From Taudactylus pleione (Eukaryota; Chordata; Amphibia; Anura; Myobatrachidae), in NCBI GenBank assembly GCA_031769625.1, contig JAUIMM010000088.1, forward strand, positions 5,471,501-5,535,500: a DNA stretch of 64,000 bases. Reading direction: 5' to 3'. This document shows positions 1 to 10,367 of this stretch, one piece after another. Each line of letters starts with the position of its first letter. The first letter of the stretch is position 1. The notes under the pieces are model-generated. The model saw nothing but the letters and a program-made list of their open reading frames with translations. It had not been told where the DNA came from and ran no database searches. A program made the position numbers and the translations under genes.

Positions 1-562
1 GCGGCTGGATAGCCGTGGGTAGACGTGGGTAGCTGAGTGGCTACGTGGAGCGGCTGGATAGCCGTGGGTAGATGTTGGTAGCTGAGTGACTACGTGGAGC
101 GGCTGGATAGCCGTGGGTAGACGTTGGTAGCTGAGTGGCTACGTGGAGCGGCTGGATAGCCGTGGGTAGACGTTGGTAGCTGAGTGGCTACGTGGAGCGG
201 CTGGATAGCCGTGGGTAGACGTTGGTAGCTGAGTGACTACGTGGAGCGGCTGGATAGCCGTGGGTAGACGTTGGTAGCTGAGTGGCTACGTGGAGCAGCT
301 GGATAGCCATGGGTAGACATTGGTAGCTGAGTGGCTACGTGGAGCGGCTGGATAGCCGTGGGTAGACGTTGGTAGCTGAGTGGCTACGTGGAGCGGCTGG
401 ATAGCCGTGGGTAGATGTTGGTAGCTGAGTGGCTACGTGGAGTGGCTGTGTAGACGTTGGTAACTGAGTGGCTACGTGGAGCGGCTGTGTAGCCGTGGGT
501 AGATGTTGGTAGCTGCGTGGCTACGTGGAGCGGCTGGATAGCTGTGGCTACGTGGAGCGGCC
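1..562. repeat. 49-bp minisatellite inside the LTR, about 11 copies
   Basis: The unit starts GCGGCTGGATAGCCGTGGGT and recurs every 49 bp (positions 1, 50, 99 and so on), with point changes and a shortened copy near 440-480. The same unit, reverse-complemented and more diverged, forms the array at 33640-34130, so the array belongs to the LTR rather than to the locus. Confidence 0.9.
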
Positions 563-968
563 GGAGCGCAGTGGGAAGGCTTGCTTAGTTAAACTAAGAA
601 ACTAGTTGCACTGGCAACTTGTGTGAGCATAGGAGATCCTTTTGTAGTGGAAACTGGGAGCTGACAGGCTGAGAGAGAAGGAGAAGGCTCCTCATTGGTG
701 GTAGTGGGGTCACATGGGCAATCCAAGATGGCCGCGCCCATGGACCGGAGAACAGCGCTTCCTGGAGGTAGTCAGCGGGGACCAGCGGTCAGAAGGAGCC
801 GGCGTGGGAGCAGCACAGCAGCGGGACCCTCCAGAGGACAACAGCGGAGACTGCCTTGAGAGATGAGAAAGGAGCGTACAGCGCGGGAGCCGGAAGACAG
901 CGCGGGTCAGCGCCCGAACAGGTAAACGACGGGGTCTGATTCTGGGGTCTCCAGGTCGGCGTGTGACA
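1..968 (-). mobile_element. LTR of a retrovirus-like or Gypsy-like element, antisense, cut by the window edge
   Basis: Seen: positions 560-968 match, in reverse complement, the solo LTR at 33212-34407 (shared blocks around 600-640, 690-760 and 925-960), and both carry a 49-bp tandem array at the same relative place. The LTR start in antisense is TGTCACAC at 968, equivalent to TGTCACAG at 33212. The TATA box of the better copy is degraded here (about 632-642). The 3' end lies left of base 1, so no TSD can be tested and it is unknown whether an internal region follows. No coding sequence is present. LTR identity is inferred from the complete copy. Confidence 0.7.
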
Positions 969-1964
969 ATAGTATTATAAACCTCAATAACATTAATTTC
1001 CAGTCATTTCTGACCACCTCACAGCTCAAAACTATTGTTTTCATCCAGTTTAGGCCAAAAGGTTGGGCCGAGCTAGCCGGCTGACTAAGCTAAGCGACAG
1101 CAGTGGGCGCCAACAAGCAGCTCAACTTTAAACATGGCACATCTAGGAAACATATTGGCACTGCAGTGGCAGACAGGATGGCAGTTTAATATAAACTATA
1201 CGATGCTATAAAATGTTTTCATTAATCAAGAACTAAATCAGAGGCCCGAGGGCAGTACAGGGAAATGGAAGTGGAGTATGCAGAGAGATTGATTGAGTAA
1301 TTGATTGTGCGATTAGTCATTATTTTATTACTGCTATAAAAAAAAAGAGAAGTGAAAAATGCTATAAAAAAACAAGCATTCTAAATTTTGATGAAAGTGG
1401 TGCAATAATTGATTGATTTATTGATTAATTAATTATAGATTGATTGATTAAGAAAATTAAATTTAAGGCCATAAAAGATTACATTGTTGATAGCCAAGGA
1501 TTCCTCACAAGGGCTAAAAGAGAATCCAAGAAAATCAATAGTTGCACTGCAGAGCAGCAAACTCCAAATCAGAAACATTAGGAGGCTGACCATACTACCC
1601 TCCCCCCTAATTGGGTAACACAACCCTGTAGTACATTTATGAGGTACACCAGAAAGTTTTGAGTTGAGTATGAGGGACAATACACACACAAAAAAAATGT
1701 TGATTTTGATAAAAGCAGAGCAAAAAAATAAAATGTCCACCAACTGCAAAACACTGTGCAGATACTAAGGCAGTGGCCCTTGACCTACTGACCATTAGTG
1801 TTCTTAAACACTTCTGTATCACGCCCTGAATCTCTTAGAACACACAAAATTTTTTGATTCTGATAAAAGTAAAACAAATAAAACAAAAAACTGACCACCA
1901 TCTGAAACACACTGTGCCCTTGACCTACTGACTGTTACTGACTGTTATATATCACAGACACAGA
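969..1964. other. AT-rich intergenic DNA with a degenerate tandem duplication
   Basis: No gene is seen. Poly-A/T and GATT-rich runs occur at 1290-1450. A block at about 1625-1800 (TTGATTTTGATAAAAG, then CTTGACCTACTGAC) recurs in altered form at 1815-1945 and begins a third time at 2145-2170. This looks like an old tandem repeat of about 150-190 bp interrupted by the MITE at 1965. Confidence 0.5.
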
Positions 1965-2136
1965 GGTCTATTTACTAAGCCTTAGATGGTGATAAAGTCA
2001 ACGGAGATAAGGCACAAGCCAACCAGCTCCTAACTGTCATTTTTCAAACTCAGCCTGAGACATAGCAGTTAAAAGCTGATTTGCTGGTACTTATCTCCGT
2101 TCACTTTATCTCCACCTAAGGCTTAGTAAATAGACC
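1965..2136. mobile_element. Palindromic MITE, TIR GGTCTATTTACTAAGC
   Basis: The ends are perfect inverted repeats: GGTCTATTTACTAAGCCTTA at the left and its complement at 2117-2136. The interior also folds back (GGAGATAAGG against CTTATCTCC). It shares its core (CAACCAATCAGCTCCTAACTG type) with the MITE at 13131-13298, although the outer ends differ. No clear TSD is seen. Confidence 0.75.
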
Positions 2137-2204
2137 CCACAGTATCACGCTCTGAAGCTTTTATCACAAAAAAATTATACAGTTTTCACTCGTGGACACA
2201 CTTT

Positions 2205-3060
2205 GGGCTCTATTTATTAACATTATTTTTACTAAAACAAAGTGAAAAGGGTGTTTTCACACCCTTTTCACATTATTTTAGTTTCACCTAAATTTACTAA
2301 AGGGCAATTGGAGTACAATTTGTAAAATTCTACTCCAAGCACTAATTATCACATATCATTAGTAAGCAGATCGCATTTCCCATAATTGTAATGAGAAATG
2401 CGATCTGCCTGAGATTTACTAAAAATAACTTGTGAAAAAATACTGGGGGAAGCCCTGTGATAATAACTCCACCTGGAAGTGGCGTTATCCAGGGTTTCCC
2501 ACAGTTACCGGACTCCTGCTCTGCTCTAACAGGCCAAGCAGAGCCAGGAGGCGGCCCCAGTATCAGCTGTATGGTTTAAACAGACCACAAGCTGATCACT
2601 GCTAAAAAAAAATAAATACAAAAAAAAAACTTACCTGAGTTCAGGGCCAGTGATCGGTGCTCCGGAGATGTCCTCCATGGCTCCTGTCAGCTGGTCTCCC
2701 ATCCTGCACCGCGTTCACTGTCAGCTGACTGGGAGACCAGTTTACTGGAGCCACAGAGGACATCACCGGAGCACCGATCACTGGAGATAAGTGAAATTAA
2801 GGAAGGGGGGCCGCGAACCTAGGGGGGTAGCGGCGGCCAGTGGGCACATGCGCGGGCACCTTGTCACTGTATTTTTTCTGAAAAATACAGTGATAAGGCT
2901 GCGGAGGGGATTCGCTGGGACAGAGCTTTATCGCAAGCTCTGTTCCTGCAAGGGATTTTTAATAAATCCCCGTGATAATGCCTGAATTCGCAATGTGAAT
3001 TCAGTCATTAATCTCACACTACAATCTGCATTTTAATGCAGATTGTAGTAAATAGAGCCC
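2205..3060 (+). mobile_element. Non-autonomous TIR element, GGGCTCTATTTA family, copy 1
   Basis: It is bounded by GGGCTCTATTTATTAA and TAGTAAATAGAGCCC. Two other copies share the ends and interior: 31434-32299 (opposite orientation) and 50296-51233 (same orientation). Conserved inner blocks include hairpins around GTGAAAAGGGTGTTTTCAC, GCGATCTGC and CGCAAGCTCTG. About 0.86 kb, no coding region. Flanks are TTT and TTA, so the TSD is not clean. Superfamily unassigned. Confidence 0.8.
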
Positions 3061-3063
3061 TTA

Positions 3064-3235
3064 GGGTTAAATTTACTAAGTGTGAGTTTTTAGAAGTGGA
3101 GATGTTGCCCATAGCAACCAATCAGATTCTAGCTATTATCTTCTAGAAGGTGCTAGTTATGTTAAGTAGAATCTGATTGGTTGCTAGGGGCAACATCTCC
3201 ACTTCTGAATACTCTCACTTTAGTAAATTTACCCC
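3064..3235. mobile_element. PIF/Harbinger-like MITE, CAACCAATCAGATTCT family, copy 1
   Basis: This is a near-perfect 172-bp palindrome with arms of CCCATAGCAACCAATCAGATT type and their complements. It is flanked by the 3-bp TSD TTA (3061-3063 and 3236-3238). A TWA-type 3-bp TSD is the usual PIF/Harbinger signature. Other copies lie at 17716, 52251 and 54579. Confidence 0.85.
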
Positions 3236-3238
3236 TTA

Positions 3239-3815
3239 GACTCTCCTAGAAGATTTGTGATGTTTCTGACCACAGTTTGTTCTACTGGCTTAGGGTTTTT
3301 TTTAGCACTAATTTGGTTTGGTTGGTGCTCCTGCTCTTCTCTCGAATGATCGTTATCCATATCCACGAATACACAGACATATTACAAACAATAGAAAATT
3401 ATTTTAAATGTATCCTACTAATTTTTCATTCGCAGCTCAGCTCACACTGCGTGGAGACACAACGCTTTTATATGTACGTGAACAAAAGCACGGGACAGCG
3501 CACAGACGTACTGTTGTACAAACAATAGAAAATATATATATTTTACTGATATTTTATTTGCAGCTCAGCACAACAGGAGCACAGCAGCCACTGGACACAG
3601 AGGGTGAATGACCACAGCACAGTAGCAGCCACTGGAAATGGAGAGGATGGACTCAGCGCAGCAGCCACTGGACATAGGGAGTGGATGGAATCAGCAGCAG
3701 CCACTGGATACAGGGATTGGAATGGACACAGCATAGCAGTAGCCACTGGAGACGGAGAGTATGGATACAGCACAGCAGCCACTGGACACATTAGCATAGC
3801 ACAGACTGGAGTCTG
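3239..3815. repeat. Degenerate tandem repeats, probably interior of a hAT relic
   Basis: A block starting ACAAACAATAGAAAAT at 3386 recurs at 3517, a period of about 131 bp. From about 3570 to 3800 a run of units of roughly 42 bp carries CAGCAGCCACTGGACA. The run ends directly against a hAT-type terminal relic at 3816, so it may be the decayed minisatellite leader of that element. No coding sequence is recognised. Confidence 0.45.
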
Positions 3816-3995
3816 TGCAAATGGCGCCCGAATTACCATGGCAGGGACTTATTTAGAATCCAAAACTCATGAGAATTCACTGCCGGGATGTTGACGTTTT
3901 GCCTCGATTTGGACTCTGAGCAAGGTGGTAAAACCCGAGCCGGCACTCGGATTCACTCAGATCCGTGATGTTCGGGTGGGCTCAGTTTTCAGAAA
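3816..3995 (-). mobile_element. Decayed 5' end of a hAT element related to 34692-46366
   Basis: Read in reverse complement, this segment follows the 5' region of the intact hAT: CGGGTTTTACC, a GACTC-rich stretch, GAGGCAAAACGTCA, then AATCC next to the old promoter position and the GGCGCCATTT stretch. The terminal hairpin and TIR are missing, so it is truncated. Age is inferred from the strong divergence. Confidence 0.6.
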
Positions 3996-4001
3996 ATATA
4001 T

Positions 4002-4924
4002 TTACATTTGTAAATTAATCTCCAACTGTGTAAATAGCTGCGGTTAAACACACACTTTAACTATATCCACTCCTTCGACACAACACTTTAGCAGACTGGA
4101 TTATTGCTCTAACATTACTATACCATACACAAGATTCAATTATTTCAGTTCATGTACATACCACCAACCAGGGACTCAATATGTTGCCAGGCTGCCATAC
4201 ACAGCAACTCTGCCTCACAGTTTGGGAGAACTTTACAAGGGGTCTTCCCATTTTTTGTTGCTGCACAGTCATTCTAGGGATGGTCATCAAAGGTGCCATA
4301 GGAACTTTACGTTGACGGGTATCCCTACTGTAGGAGATAGTGGGCCAATCAGACATGGAGGTGGGTGGGATAAAGTGGCATGATCGAGGCAGGTGTAAGC
4401 ACCATGCTCCCTTCACTGGTAAAAAAACATTGTTGTGTCTCTGCCATCAAAGAGGGAGAACCACTAGACCTCCACCATCAATGGTAAAACCATCAACCAT
4501 TGGTGTCAATGGTCATATCTAAGTTATACATTTGCAATCACTTGCACGGAAACCATACTATTATACAAATTGCTCTCCCCTTTTTCCGCTCAAGCTCCGC
4601 TCCATGCATAAGAGTCTGTGTATGCATAACTGAGTATGGTTGTACACTTCACATAACTGCTGAATAAACACCCCACTGGTTAAGAACCTGGCTGTTCGTT
4701 CACTTTGGGCATCCACTGGTTTGTACATACACAGCACCACCTGTACACACATGTTTAATTTTATTACTCCATAAAATACCCCATATGCAGCTTGTGAGTC
4801 TCTGTCTGTTTTGATTTACATGCATGATCGATGAATCTTTGAAATTGGAGTCTCCAGTATTGGATAGGTGATAGGTAAAGATTATGTGATACTCTGATAT
4901 CCCTTTGCTTGAGATGTAGTTAGG
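4002..4924. other. No recognised feature
   Basis: Unassigned intergenic sequence. I see no exon with codon continuity, no RNA gene and no clear inverted or tandem repeat longer than about 20 bp. Confidence 0.5.
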
Positions 4925-5345
4925 AAGCCGGTGGTCGAAATGCCAAGCGCCGGCTTCACGACAGTGAAATCCCGGCATCTGACTAATCAAAAGCGTCTAA
5001 ATACCGACGCCTATCGTAGGCCCCACACCGAAATCCTGACGCCAGGCATACCGATCGTAGGTAAACCAGGCGTCGGGAGCGCTTAGCCGTGGGGGGGTGG
5101 GTTAGGGTTAGGGACTCCTGTGGGGACTTAGGGTTAGGCACCCCCCTGGGAGGGTTAGTTTTAGGGTGCGGGGAGTGGGGAGTTAAGTTTAGGCACCCCT
5201 GGGGAGAGGTTAGGGTTAGGCATTAGGTTGACAGGTTAGGGTTAGACACCCCTAAGGGAGAGTTAGGGTTAGGGGGGGGAGGGGAGGGTTAGGGGTGTTA
5301 CTTACCTCAGTCGGGATCTTCAGCTGCCGGCCTTCCGGCGGTGAT
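4925..5345. mobile_element. Repeat element with telomere-like GGGTTAGG interior, copy 1
   Basis: The GC-rich ends (GAAGCCGG and GCCGGCTTC) surround a stretch at 5098-5310 with many TTAGGGTTAGG-like motifs separated by G-runs such as GGCACCCC. The same arrangement, reversed, occurs at 11266-11757 with CCCTAACCCTAA-like motifs. The motifs are irregular and sit inside a dispersed element, so this is not a true interstitial telomere array. Boundaries are approximate. Confidence 0.55.
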
Positions 5346-5454
5346 TCATACCAATTCTCTTTGAATTATAGTAAGCATACAATCATTAGGGTTTTGTTCT
5401 TTGTTCTTTACTTCACTATGGCGAGCTTTATGGTTTCAAAACATCTTTCCATAT

Positions 5455-5786
5455 ATTATTTATTACTAGTTATTTATATAGCGCACACATATTCCGCAGC
5501 GCTTTACAAAGAATATTTGTCTATTCACATCAGCCCTGCCCCAGTGGAGCAATCTATATTCCCTACCACATGCTCACACACATACATATTAGGGTTAATT
5601 TTTGTTGGGACCCAATTAACCTACCAGTATATTTTTGGAGTGTGGAAGGAAACCCGGAGCACCTGGAGGAAGCCCATGCAAGCACAGGGAGAATATACAA
5701 ACTCCACACTTCCATAGTGGGAATCGAACCCACGACCTCAGTGCTGTGTGGCAGTAATGCTAACCATTACACCGTCTGTGCTGCCC
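5455..5786 (-). mobile_element. tRNA-derived SINE, antisense
   Basis: The reverse complement starts with a tRNA-like head: A box TGGTTAGCATT and B box GGTTCGATTCC at about 5720-5770. A conserved body follows (GGTTAATTGG, GGGCAGGG), then a 3' part with TTTGTAAAGCGCTGCGG and a TAATAAATA-type tail near 5455. The head is Pol III promoter-like. A second copy lies at 53375-54256. SINE class is confident; the named family is not. Confidence 0.8.
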
Positions 5787-5834
5787 ATCATTCCACTGAG
5801 GTGTAAACAGACTTATTTACTGCACCATGATTGT

Positions 5835-6651
5835 GGGGCCTATTCATTAAACCTAAAAATTTGATGGAGATAATTAGGTTTAGAACTCGCATGGAGTTCT
5901 ACCTCATTATAGGTGGAATTCATCATTCCACCTCTCCATAAGTATCTATTCCGAAAAGCTGTCATTTTTGCGATGACAGCTTTTCGGGAAATAGATACTT
6001 TTCCCTGTCTACACTACCTTATCGCATCTGGAAACAGTGCTGCGAATGCGCTGTTACATCTGTAAAACCAGCGCATGCGCAGCACTGCCTACAGATGCGT
6101 TAAGGTAGTGTACCCCCCCCGACCCCCCCCCCACCCCCCTCCGCTCACCTCCCCCCCCCGACTTACCTGTCCACGCAGCAGCCTCCGGCTCCGTCCTGCT
6201 GGTCTGTCATGTGGTTTCCCAGCAGACCACATGACAGATTAAAAAAAAAATAAAATACTTTTTTTTTTTCTAAACTTTCTTGTACTCTGCTGGGAAGCAC
6301 ACATGTCCGACCAGCCTCCGGAGCCTGAGGACGGAGCAGAGCGCCGGAGGGACTCGTCGGGGGACCTGCACACGTGGATACAGGTAAGTCGATTCTGCTA
6401 TTCGCCACCTCACAGTGGCGAATAGTACCTGCATCAAATTCCGAAAATTCATAATTTTCGGAATTTGATGAATACCACAATTTCCACATCCCCATACTAA
6501 TGTATGGGGAGTGTGGAAATTAACGCAGGAGCACTTAGCAAGGAGATATCTGTGATATCTCCTGTGCTAAGTCTGTTCATGAATACCAAAATAACGTTAT
6601 TTAAGGAAAATGTCCTTAAAAACGTTATTTTAGTGTTGATGAATAGGCCCC
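5835..6651. mobile_element. Non-autonomous TIR element, TIR GGGGCCTATTCATTAA
   Basis: The ends are GGGGCCTATTCAT and ATGAATAGGCCCC, with the 3-bp TSD TGT on both sides (5832-5834 and 6652-6654). The interior contains several strong hairpins, for example around 5952-5990 (GCTGTCATTTTTGCGATGACAGC) and 6180-6240, plus C-rich runs at 6110-6165. No transposase is present. 817 bp. Confidence 0.8.
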
Positions 6652-6979
6652 TGTGTCTTTTCTTTTTGCATGTTCATATGTGGAGATCACAAATTGGATG
6701 AATTATTAGACCTCGTACCCTTTTATTTTAGAGTTATATATAGTTATATATTTGTCAGGAACTTTGGACATTCTTTAGCACCAACTTTCTTGACCCTGTT
6801 TGTGTATAAGCTGGAATACAGCCTTTTAATTAGGGGTGAGCGGGTTCGGATTTCTGAAATCCGAACCCCCCCGAGCCCCCCCGATCCGAGGCAGATCCGA
6901 GTCAGGCTCGACTTTTCCCGCCTGACTCGGATCTGAAATCGAGGCAAAACGTCATCATCCCGCCTTCCGAGTCTCGCGG

Positions 6980-6998
6980 GTTTTGGATCCTATATAAG
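6980..6998 (+). promoter_or_regulatory. hAT promoter: TATA box with adjacent subterminal motif
   Basis: TATATAAG at 6991-6998 follows GTTTTGGATC at 6980-6989, the inverse of the GATCCAAAAC motif repeated near the 3' end. The arrangement is identical in the intact element at 34841-34859. Promoter function is inferred from the TATA match and position upstream of the leader. Confidence 0.6.
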
Positions 6999-7386
6999 GT
7001 ACCCGCGTCGGCGCCATTTTCTCACTCGGCTGTGGACAGTGAAGAGGGAGGGTGGGAGTTAGGGCTGGCTGGGCTGTGTAGTGTAGTGTAGTGCAGAGTA
7101 GTGTTGTGCTGTGCTGTGCTGCGCTGTGCTGCTGTTGTCCACTACTTCAAAGTCCATAGGGGCTGGCTGTGTTGTGCTGTGCTGCTGTTGTTAACAGGGG
7201 CTGTGTCCACTACTTCAAAGTCCATAGGGGCTGGCTGGACTGTGTTGTGCAGTCAGTTCTCCATAGGCGCTGTGTCCACTCCAAAGTCCTGTGCAGTGTC
7301 CCAGTCCTAAAGGGGTGCTGTAGTGTTGTCCAGGGGGTGCTCTGTCCATCAGGGGTGCTCCCCCCAAGTGCTAAAAAAATAATATA

Positions 7387-8540
7387 TTTTCTGTGTTTGT
7401 GAATTGTGTGCGCAGTAGCCGCACGTGCATCAACAAAGTAGTGCCAAGCGTGCGCCTGTGTCATAAGTAAAGGGCCGGCTGGCTTGACCATTAAAGGGTG
7501 CTGTAACCCCCAAAGTACACTCCAGTCCAAACCAAAAAAAATAATATTTTCTGTGTTTGTGAATTGTGTGCGCAATAGCCGCACGTGCATCAACAAAGTA
7601 GTGCCAAGCGTGCGCCTGTGTCATAAGTAAAGGGCCGGCTGGCTTGACCGTTAAAGGGTGCTGTAACCCCCAAAGTACACTCCAGTCCAAACCAAAAAAA
7701 AAATTATTTTCTGTGTTTGTGAATTGTGTGCGCAGTAGCCGCACGTGCATCAACAAAGTAGTGCCAAGCGTGCGCCTGTGTCATAAGTAAAGGGCCGGCT
7801 GGCTTGACCGTTAAAGGGTGCTGTAACCCCCAAAGTACACTCCAGTCCAAGCCAAAAAAAAAATTATTTTCTGTGTTTGTGAATTGTGTGCGCAGTAGCC
7901 GCACGTGCATCAACAAAGTAGTGCCAAGCGTGCGCCTGTGTCATAAGTAAAGGGCCGGCTGGCTTGACTGTTAAAGGGTGCTGTAATCCCCAAAGTACAC
8001 TCCAGTCCAAACCAAAAAAATATATATATTCTGTGTTTGTGAATTGTGTGCGCAGTAGCCGCACGTGCATCAACGAAGTAGTGCCAAGCGTGCGCCTGTG
8101 TCATAAGTAAGGGGCTGGCTGGCTTGACCGTTAAAGGGTGCTGTAACCCCCAAAGTACACTCCAGTCCTAACCAAAAAAATATTTATTTTCTGTGTTTGT
8201 GAATTGTGTGCGCAGTAGCCGCACGTGCATCAACAAAGTAGTGCCAAGCGTGCGCCTGTGTCATAAGTAAAGGGCCAGCTGGCTTGACCGTTAAAGGGTG
8301 CTGTAACCCCCAAAGTACACTCCAAACCAAAAAAAAAATATTTTCTGTGTTTGTGACTTGTGTGCACTGTGGCTGCACGTGAATCAACAAAGGAGCAGCG
8401 CCAAGCGTGCGCCTGTGTCCCATAAGTAAAGAGCCGGCTGGCTCATTTCTTAAAGGGTGGTGTAACCCACAAAGTGCACTACTCTCCAGCAAAAATAAAA
8501 AAATATTTTCTGTGTTTGTGTGCGCTTTAGCCGCACGTAT
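7387..8540 (+). repeat. 160-bp minisatellite, seven copies and a partial
   Basis: Units beginning TTTTCTGTGTTTGTGAATTG start at about 7387, 7549, 7709, 7869, 8029, 8189 and 8341. The last two are more diverged and differ in length (152 and about 167 bp). Same family as the 46-unit array at 35208-42560; the short array here shows that copy number varies between element copies. Confidence 0.95.
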
Positions 8541-8557
8541 ATATCAATATAACATAA

Positions 8558-9724
8558 ATGGAGGACCAAACTTTCTCCGATAAAAATAAAATAGGGAAAG
8601 ATCAAGAACCACTTCCTCCTAATGCTATTGCTGCTGCTGGGAGTTGTTCATCATCCCAGAGAGGAAGTAGGAACATCACTACTTTTACTAAACAATTGAC
8701 CCTCCAACAGTCCCTAGCGATGAGGATGAAGTTCGACAGCAGTCATCCTGAAGCAAAACGTATAACTGAGGCCTTGACTGCTATGTTGGTGTTAGACGTG
8801 CGTCCGGTATCCGCCATTAGTGCAGTGGGATTTAGACAATTGATGGAGGTAGTGTGTCCCCGGTTCCAAATCCCGTCTAGATTCCACCTGCATCCTCAAA
8901 GCAGCAGCGACAAGCGTGCGTCTGTCTGTTAAAGGGTGGTGACACCCTCAAAGTGTGCTACACAAACAATAAAAATATTGTTCTTTTTTTTTTGGTCTTT
9001 GTGAAATGTGTGGACTGTAGCCGCACCTGCATCCTTAAAGCAGCAGCGACAAGCGTGCGTCTGTCTGTTAAAGGGTGGTGACACCCTCAAAGTGTGCTAC
9101 ACAAACGATAAAAATATTGTTCTTTTTTTTTCGGTCTTTGTGAAATGTGTGGGCTGTAGCCGCACCTGCATCCTTAAAGCAGCAGCGACAAGCGTGCGTC
9201 TGTCTGTTAAAGGGTGGTGACACCCTCAAAGTGTGCTACACAAACAATAAAAATATTCTTCTTTTTTCTGTCTTTGTGAATTGTGTGGGCTGTAGCCGCA
9301 CTTGCATCCTCAAAGCAGCAGCGACAAGCGTGCGTCTGTCTGTTAAAGGATTACATCGGTGACAGCATCCAAGTAGGCATGTCAGACAGTCCGTACCTGT
9401 ACTGGCTGGAATAAGAAGCAATTTGGAGGTCCCTGTACAAACTGGCTCTATTTTACCTGAGTTGCCCCCCCTCCAGAGTGTTTAGTGCAGCCGGGAACCT
9501 TGTCAGCGAAAGGTGTAGGAGGTTGCTTCCACAAAATGTGGAGAAGATGATGTTCATAAAATGAATTATCAACTCTTCCAGGGAGACCAGCCTCCAGAAC
9601 GTACAGAGGGACCTGTGGTTCCAGCGGGGATGAATTAATACTCTGTGAGGATGAGGATGTACACACTGAAGAGGGTGAGGAATCGGTGGATGAGGAGGAT
9701 GAGGATGACATCTTGCCTCCGTAG
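8558..9724 (+). pseudogene. Remnant of ZBED-type hAT transposase, internally deleted and replaced
   Basis: The first 22 codons match the intact transposase (start MEDQTFSDKNK). They are then joined to codons about 387-472 (SSSQRGSRN to SRFH). At 8884 the reading passes into a 139-bp tandem array, and coding similarity resumes at about 9346 (DYIGDSIQVGMSDSP) and runs to 9724. The C-terminal part has an in-frame stop near 9410, a short deletion that removes part of the YSERVF motif, and frameshifts. The BED finger, all catalytic acidic residues and the RNase H-like core are gone, so it cannot encode a transposase. A 124-residue fused peptide (8558-8932) is still open but has no expected activity. 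Confidence 0.9.
8884..9345 (+). repeat. 139-bp tandem array replacing the transposase core
   Basis: Units with CACCTGCATCCTTAAAGCAG start near 8884, 9021, 9160 and 9296 (periods about 139, 139 and 136). They align with the 160-bp leader unit (shared GTAGCCGCAC, CAAGCGTGCG, TTAAAGGGTG and CAAAGT blocks), so they are a diverged subfamily of it. Both junctions have only 3-4 bp of shared sequence. Confidence 0.85.
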
Positions 9725-9777
9725 AGCCAGTTTGTGCAGGGACAGATTAATTGCCAGCTTGTTTTGTGGGGGCCCAA

Positions 9778-9840
9778 ACGAACCAATCATTTCAGCCACA
9801 GTTGTGTGGCAGACCCTGGCGCTGAAATGATTGGTTTGTT
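9778..9840. other. Perfect stem-loop downstream of the transposase remnant
   Basis: AACCAATCATTTCAGC is followed 24 bases later by its exact complement GCTGAAATGATTGGTT. The same structure lies at 45786-45848 after the intact gene. It could act in the RNA (3' UTR) or as DNA; function unknown. Confidence 0.6.
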
Positions 9841-10367
9841 AAAGTGTGCATGTCCTGTTTATACAACATAAGGGTGGGTGGGAGGGCCCAAGGACAATTC
9901 CATCTTGCACCTCTTTTTTTTCTTTGCATTATGTACAGTTTGGGGCCTAGTTTTTCAAACTGCCATCCTGTCTGCCACTGCAGTTTCACGCCTAGATGGG
10001 TCACGTGTTTGTGCCGCCCACTCGTGTCGCTTAGCATAGTCATCCAGCTACCTCGGTGCAATCTTTTGGACATAAAAACACTATTGTGAGGTGTGAGGTG
10101 TTCAGAATAGACTGGAAATGAGTGGAAATTAAGGTTATTGAGGTTAATAATAGCATAGGAGCAGAAAAACCTACAAATTCTGTGATTTTAGCTGTTTTTA
10201 TGCTTTTTTTCAAAAAAATACAGATCCAAAACACAAAACCCAGAACCCAAAACACGGAAGGGTGGTTTTGGCAAAACCAATCCAGATCCAAAACACGAAG
10301 AAAGATCCAGATCCAAAACCAAAACACAAAACACGAAAAGTGGCCGGTGCACACCCCTACTTTTAAT

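Larger units (their letters stand above)
6831..10359 (+). mobile_element. hAT transposon, internally deleted copy of the 34692 family
   Basis: The TIRs are TAGGGGTGAGC (6831) and its near complement GCACACCCCTA (10359). The 8-bp TSD CTTTTAAT is perfect (6823-6830 and 10360-10367), the standard hAT signature. The ends and 3' 630 bp are almost identical to the intact element. The interior has only about seven 160-bp repeats, has lost most of the transposase gene, and gained a 139-bp array. It keeps the promoter and both termini, so it could be moved by transposase supplied from elsewhere (inference). Perfect TSD and high similarity suggest recent insertion. Confidence 0.95.

Noticed and set aside
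560..968. GC-rich host promoter or CpG island with first exon
   Set aside because: The sequence matches the solo LTR at 33212 in reverse complement, so it is LTR sequence.
5098..5310. True interstitial telomere array
   Set aside because: TTAGGG motifs are irregular and separated by other sequence, inside a dispersed element.
5720..5786. Functional tRNA gene on the minus strand
   Set aside because: A- and B-box-like sequence is present but it continues into a SINE body, and a second copy has the same structure. No intact cloverleaf is supported.
9844..10359. Small open frames on both strands in the hAT 3' region
   Set aside because: They are in the non-coding 3' part of both copies, overlap on both strands and show no domain.
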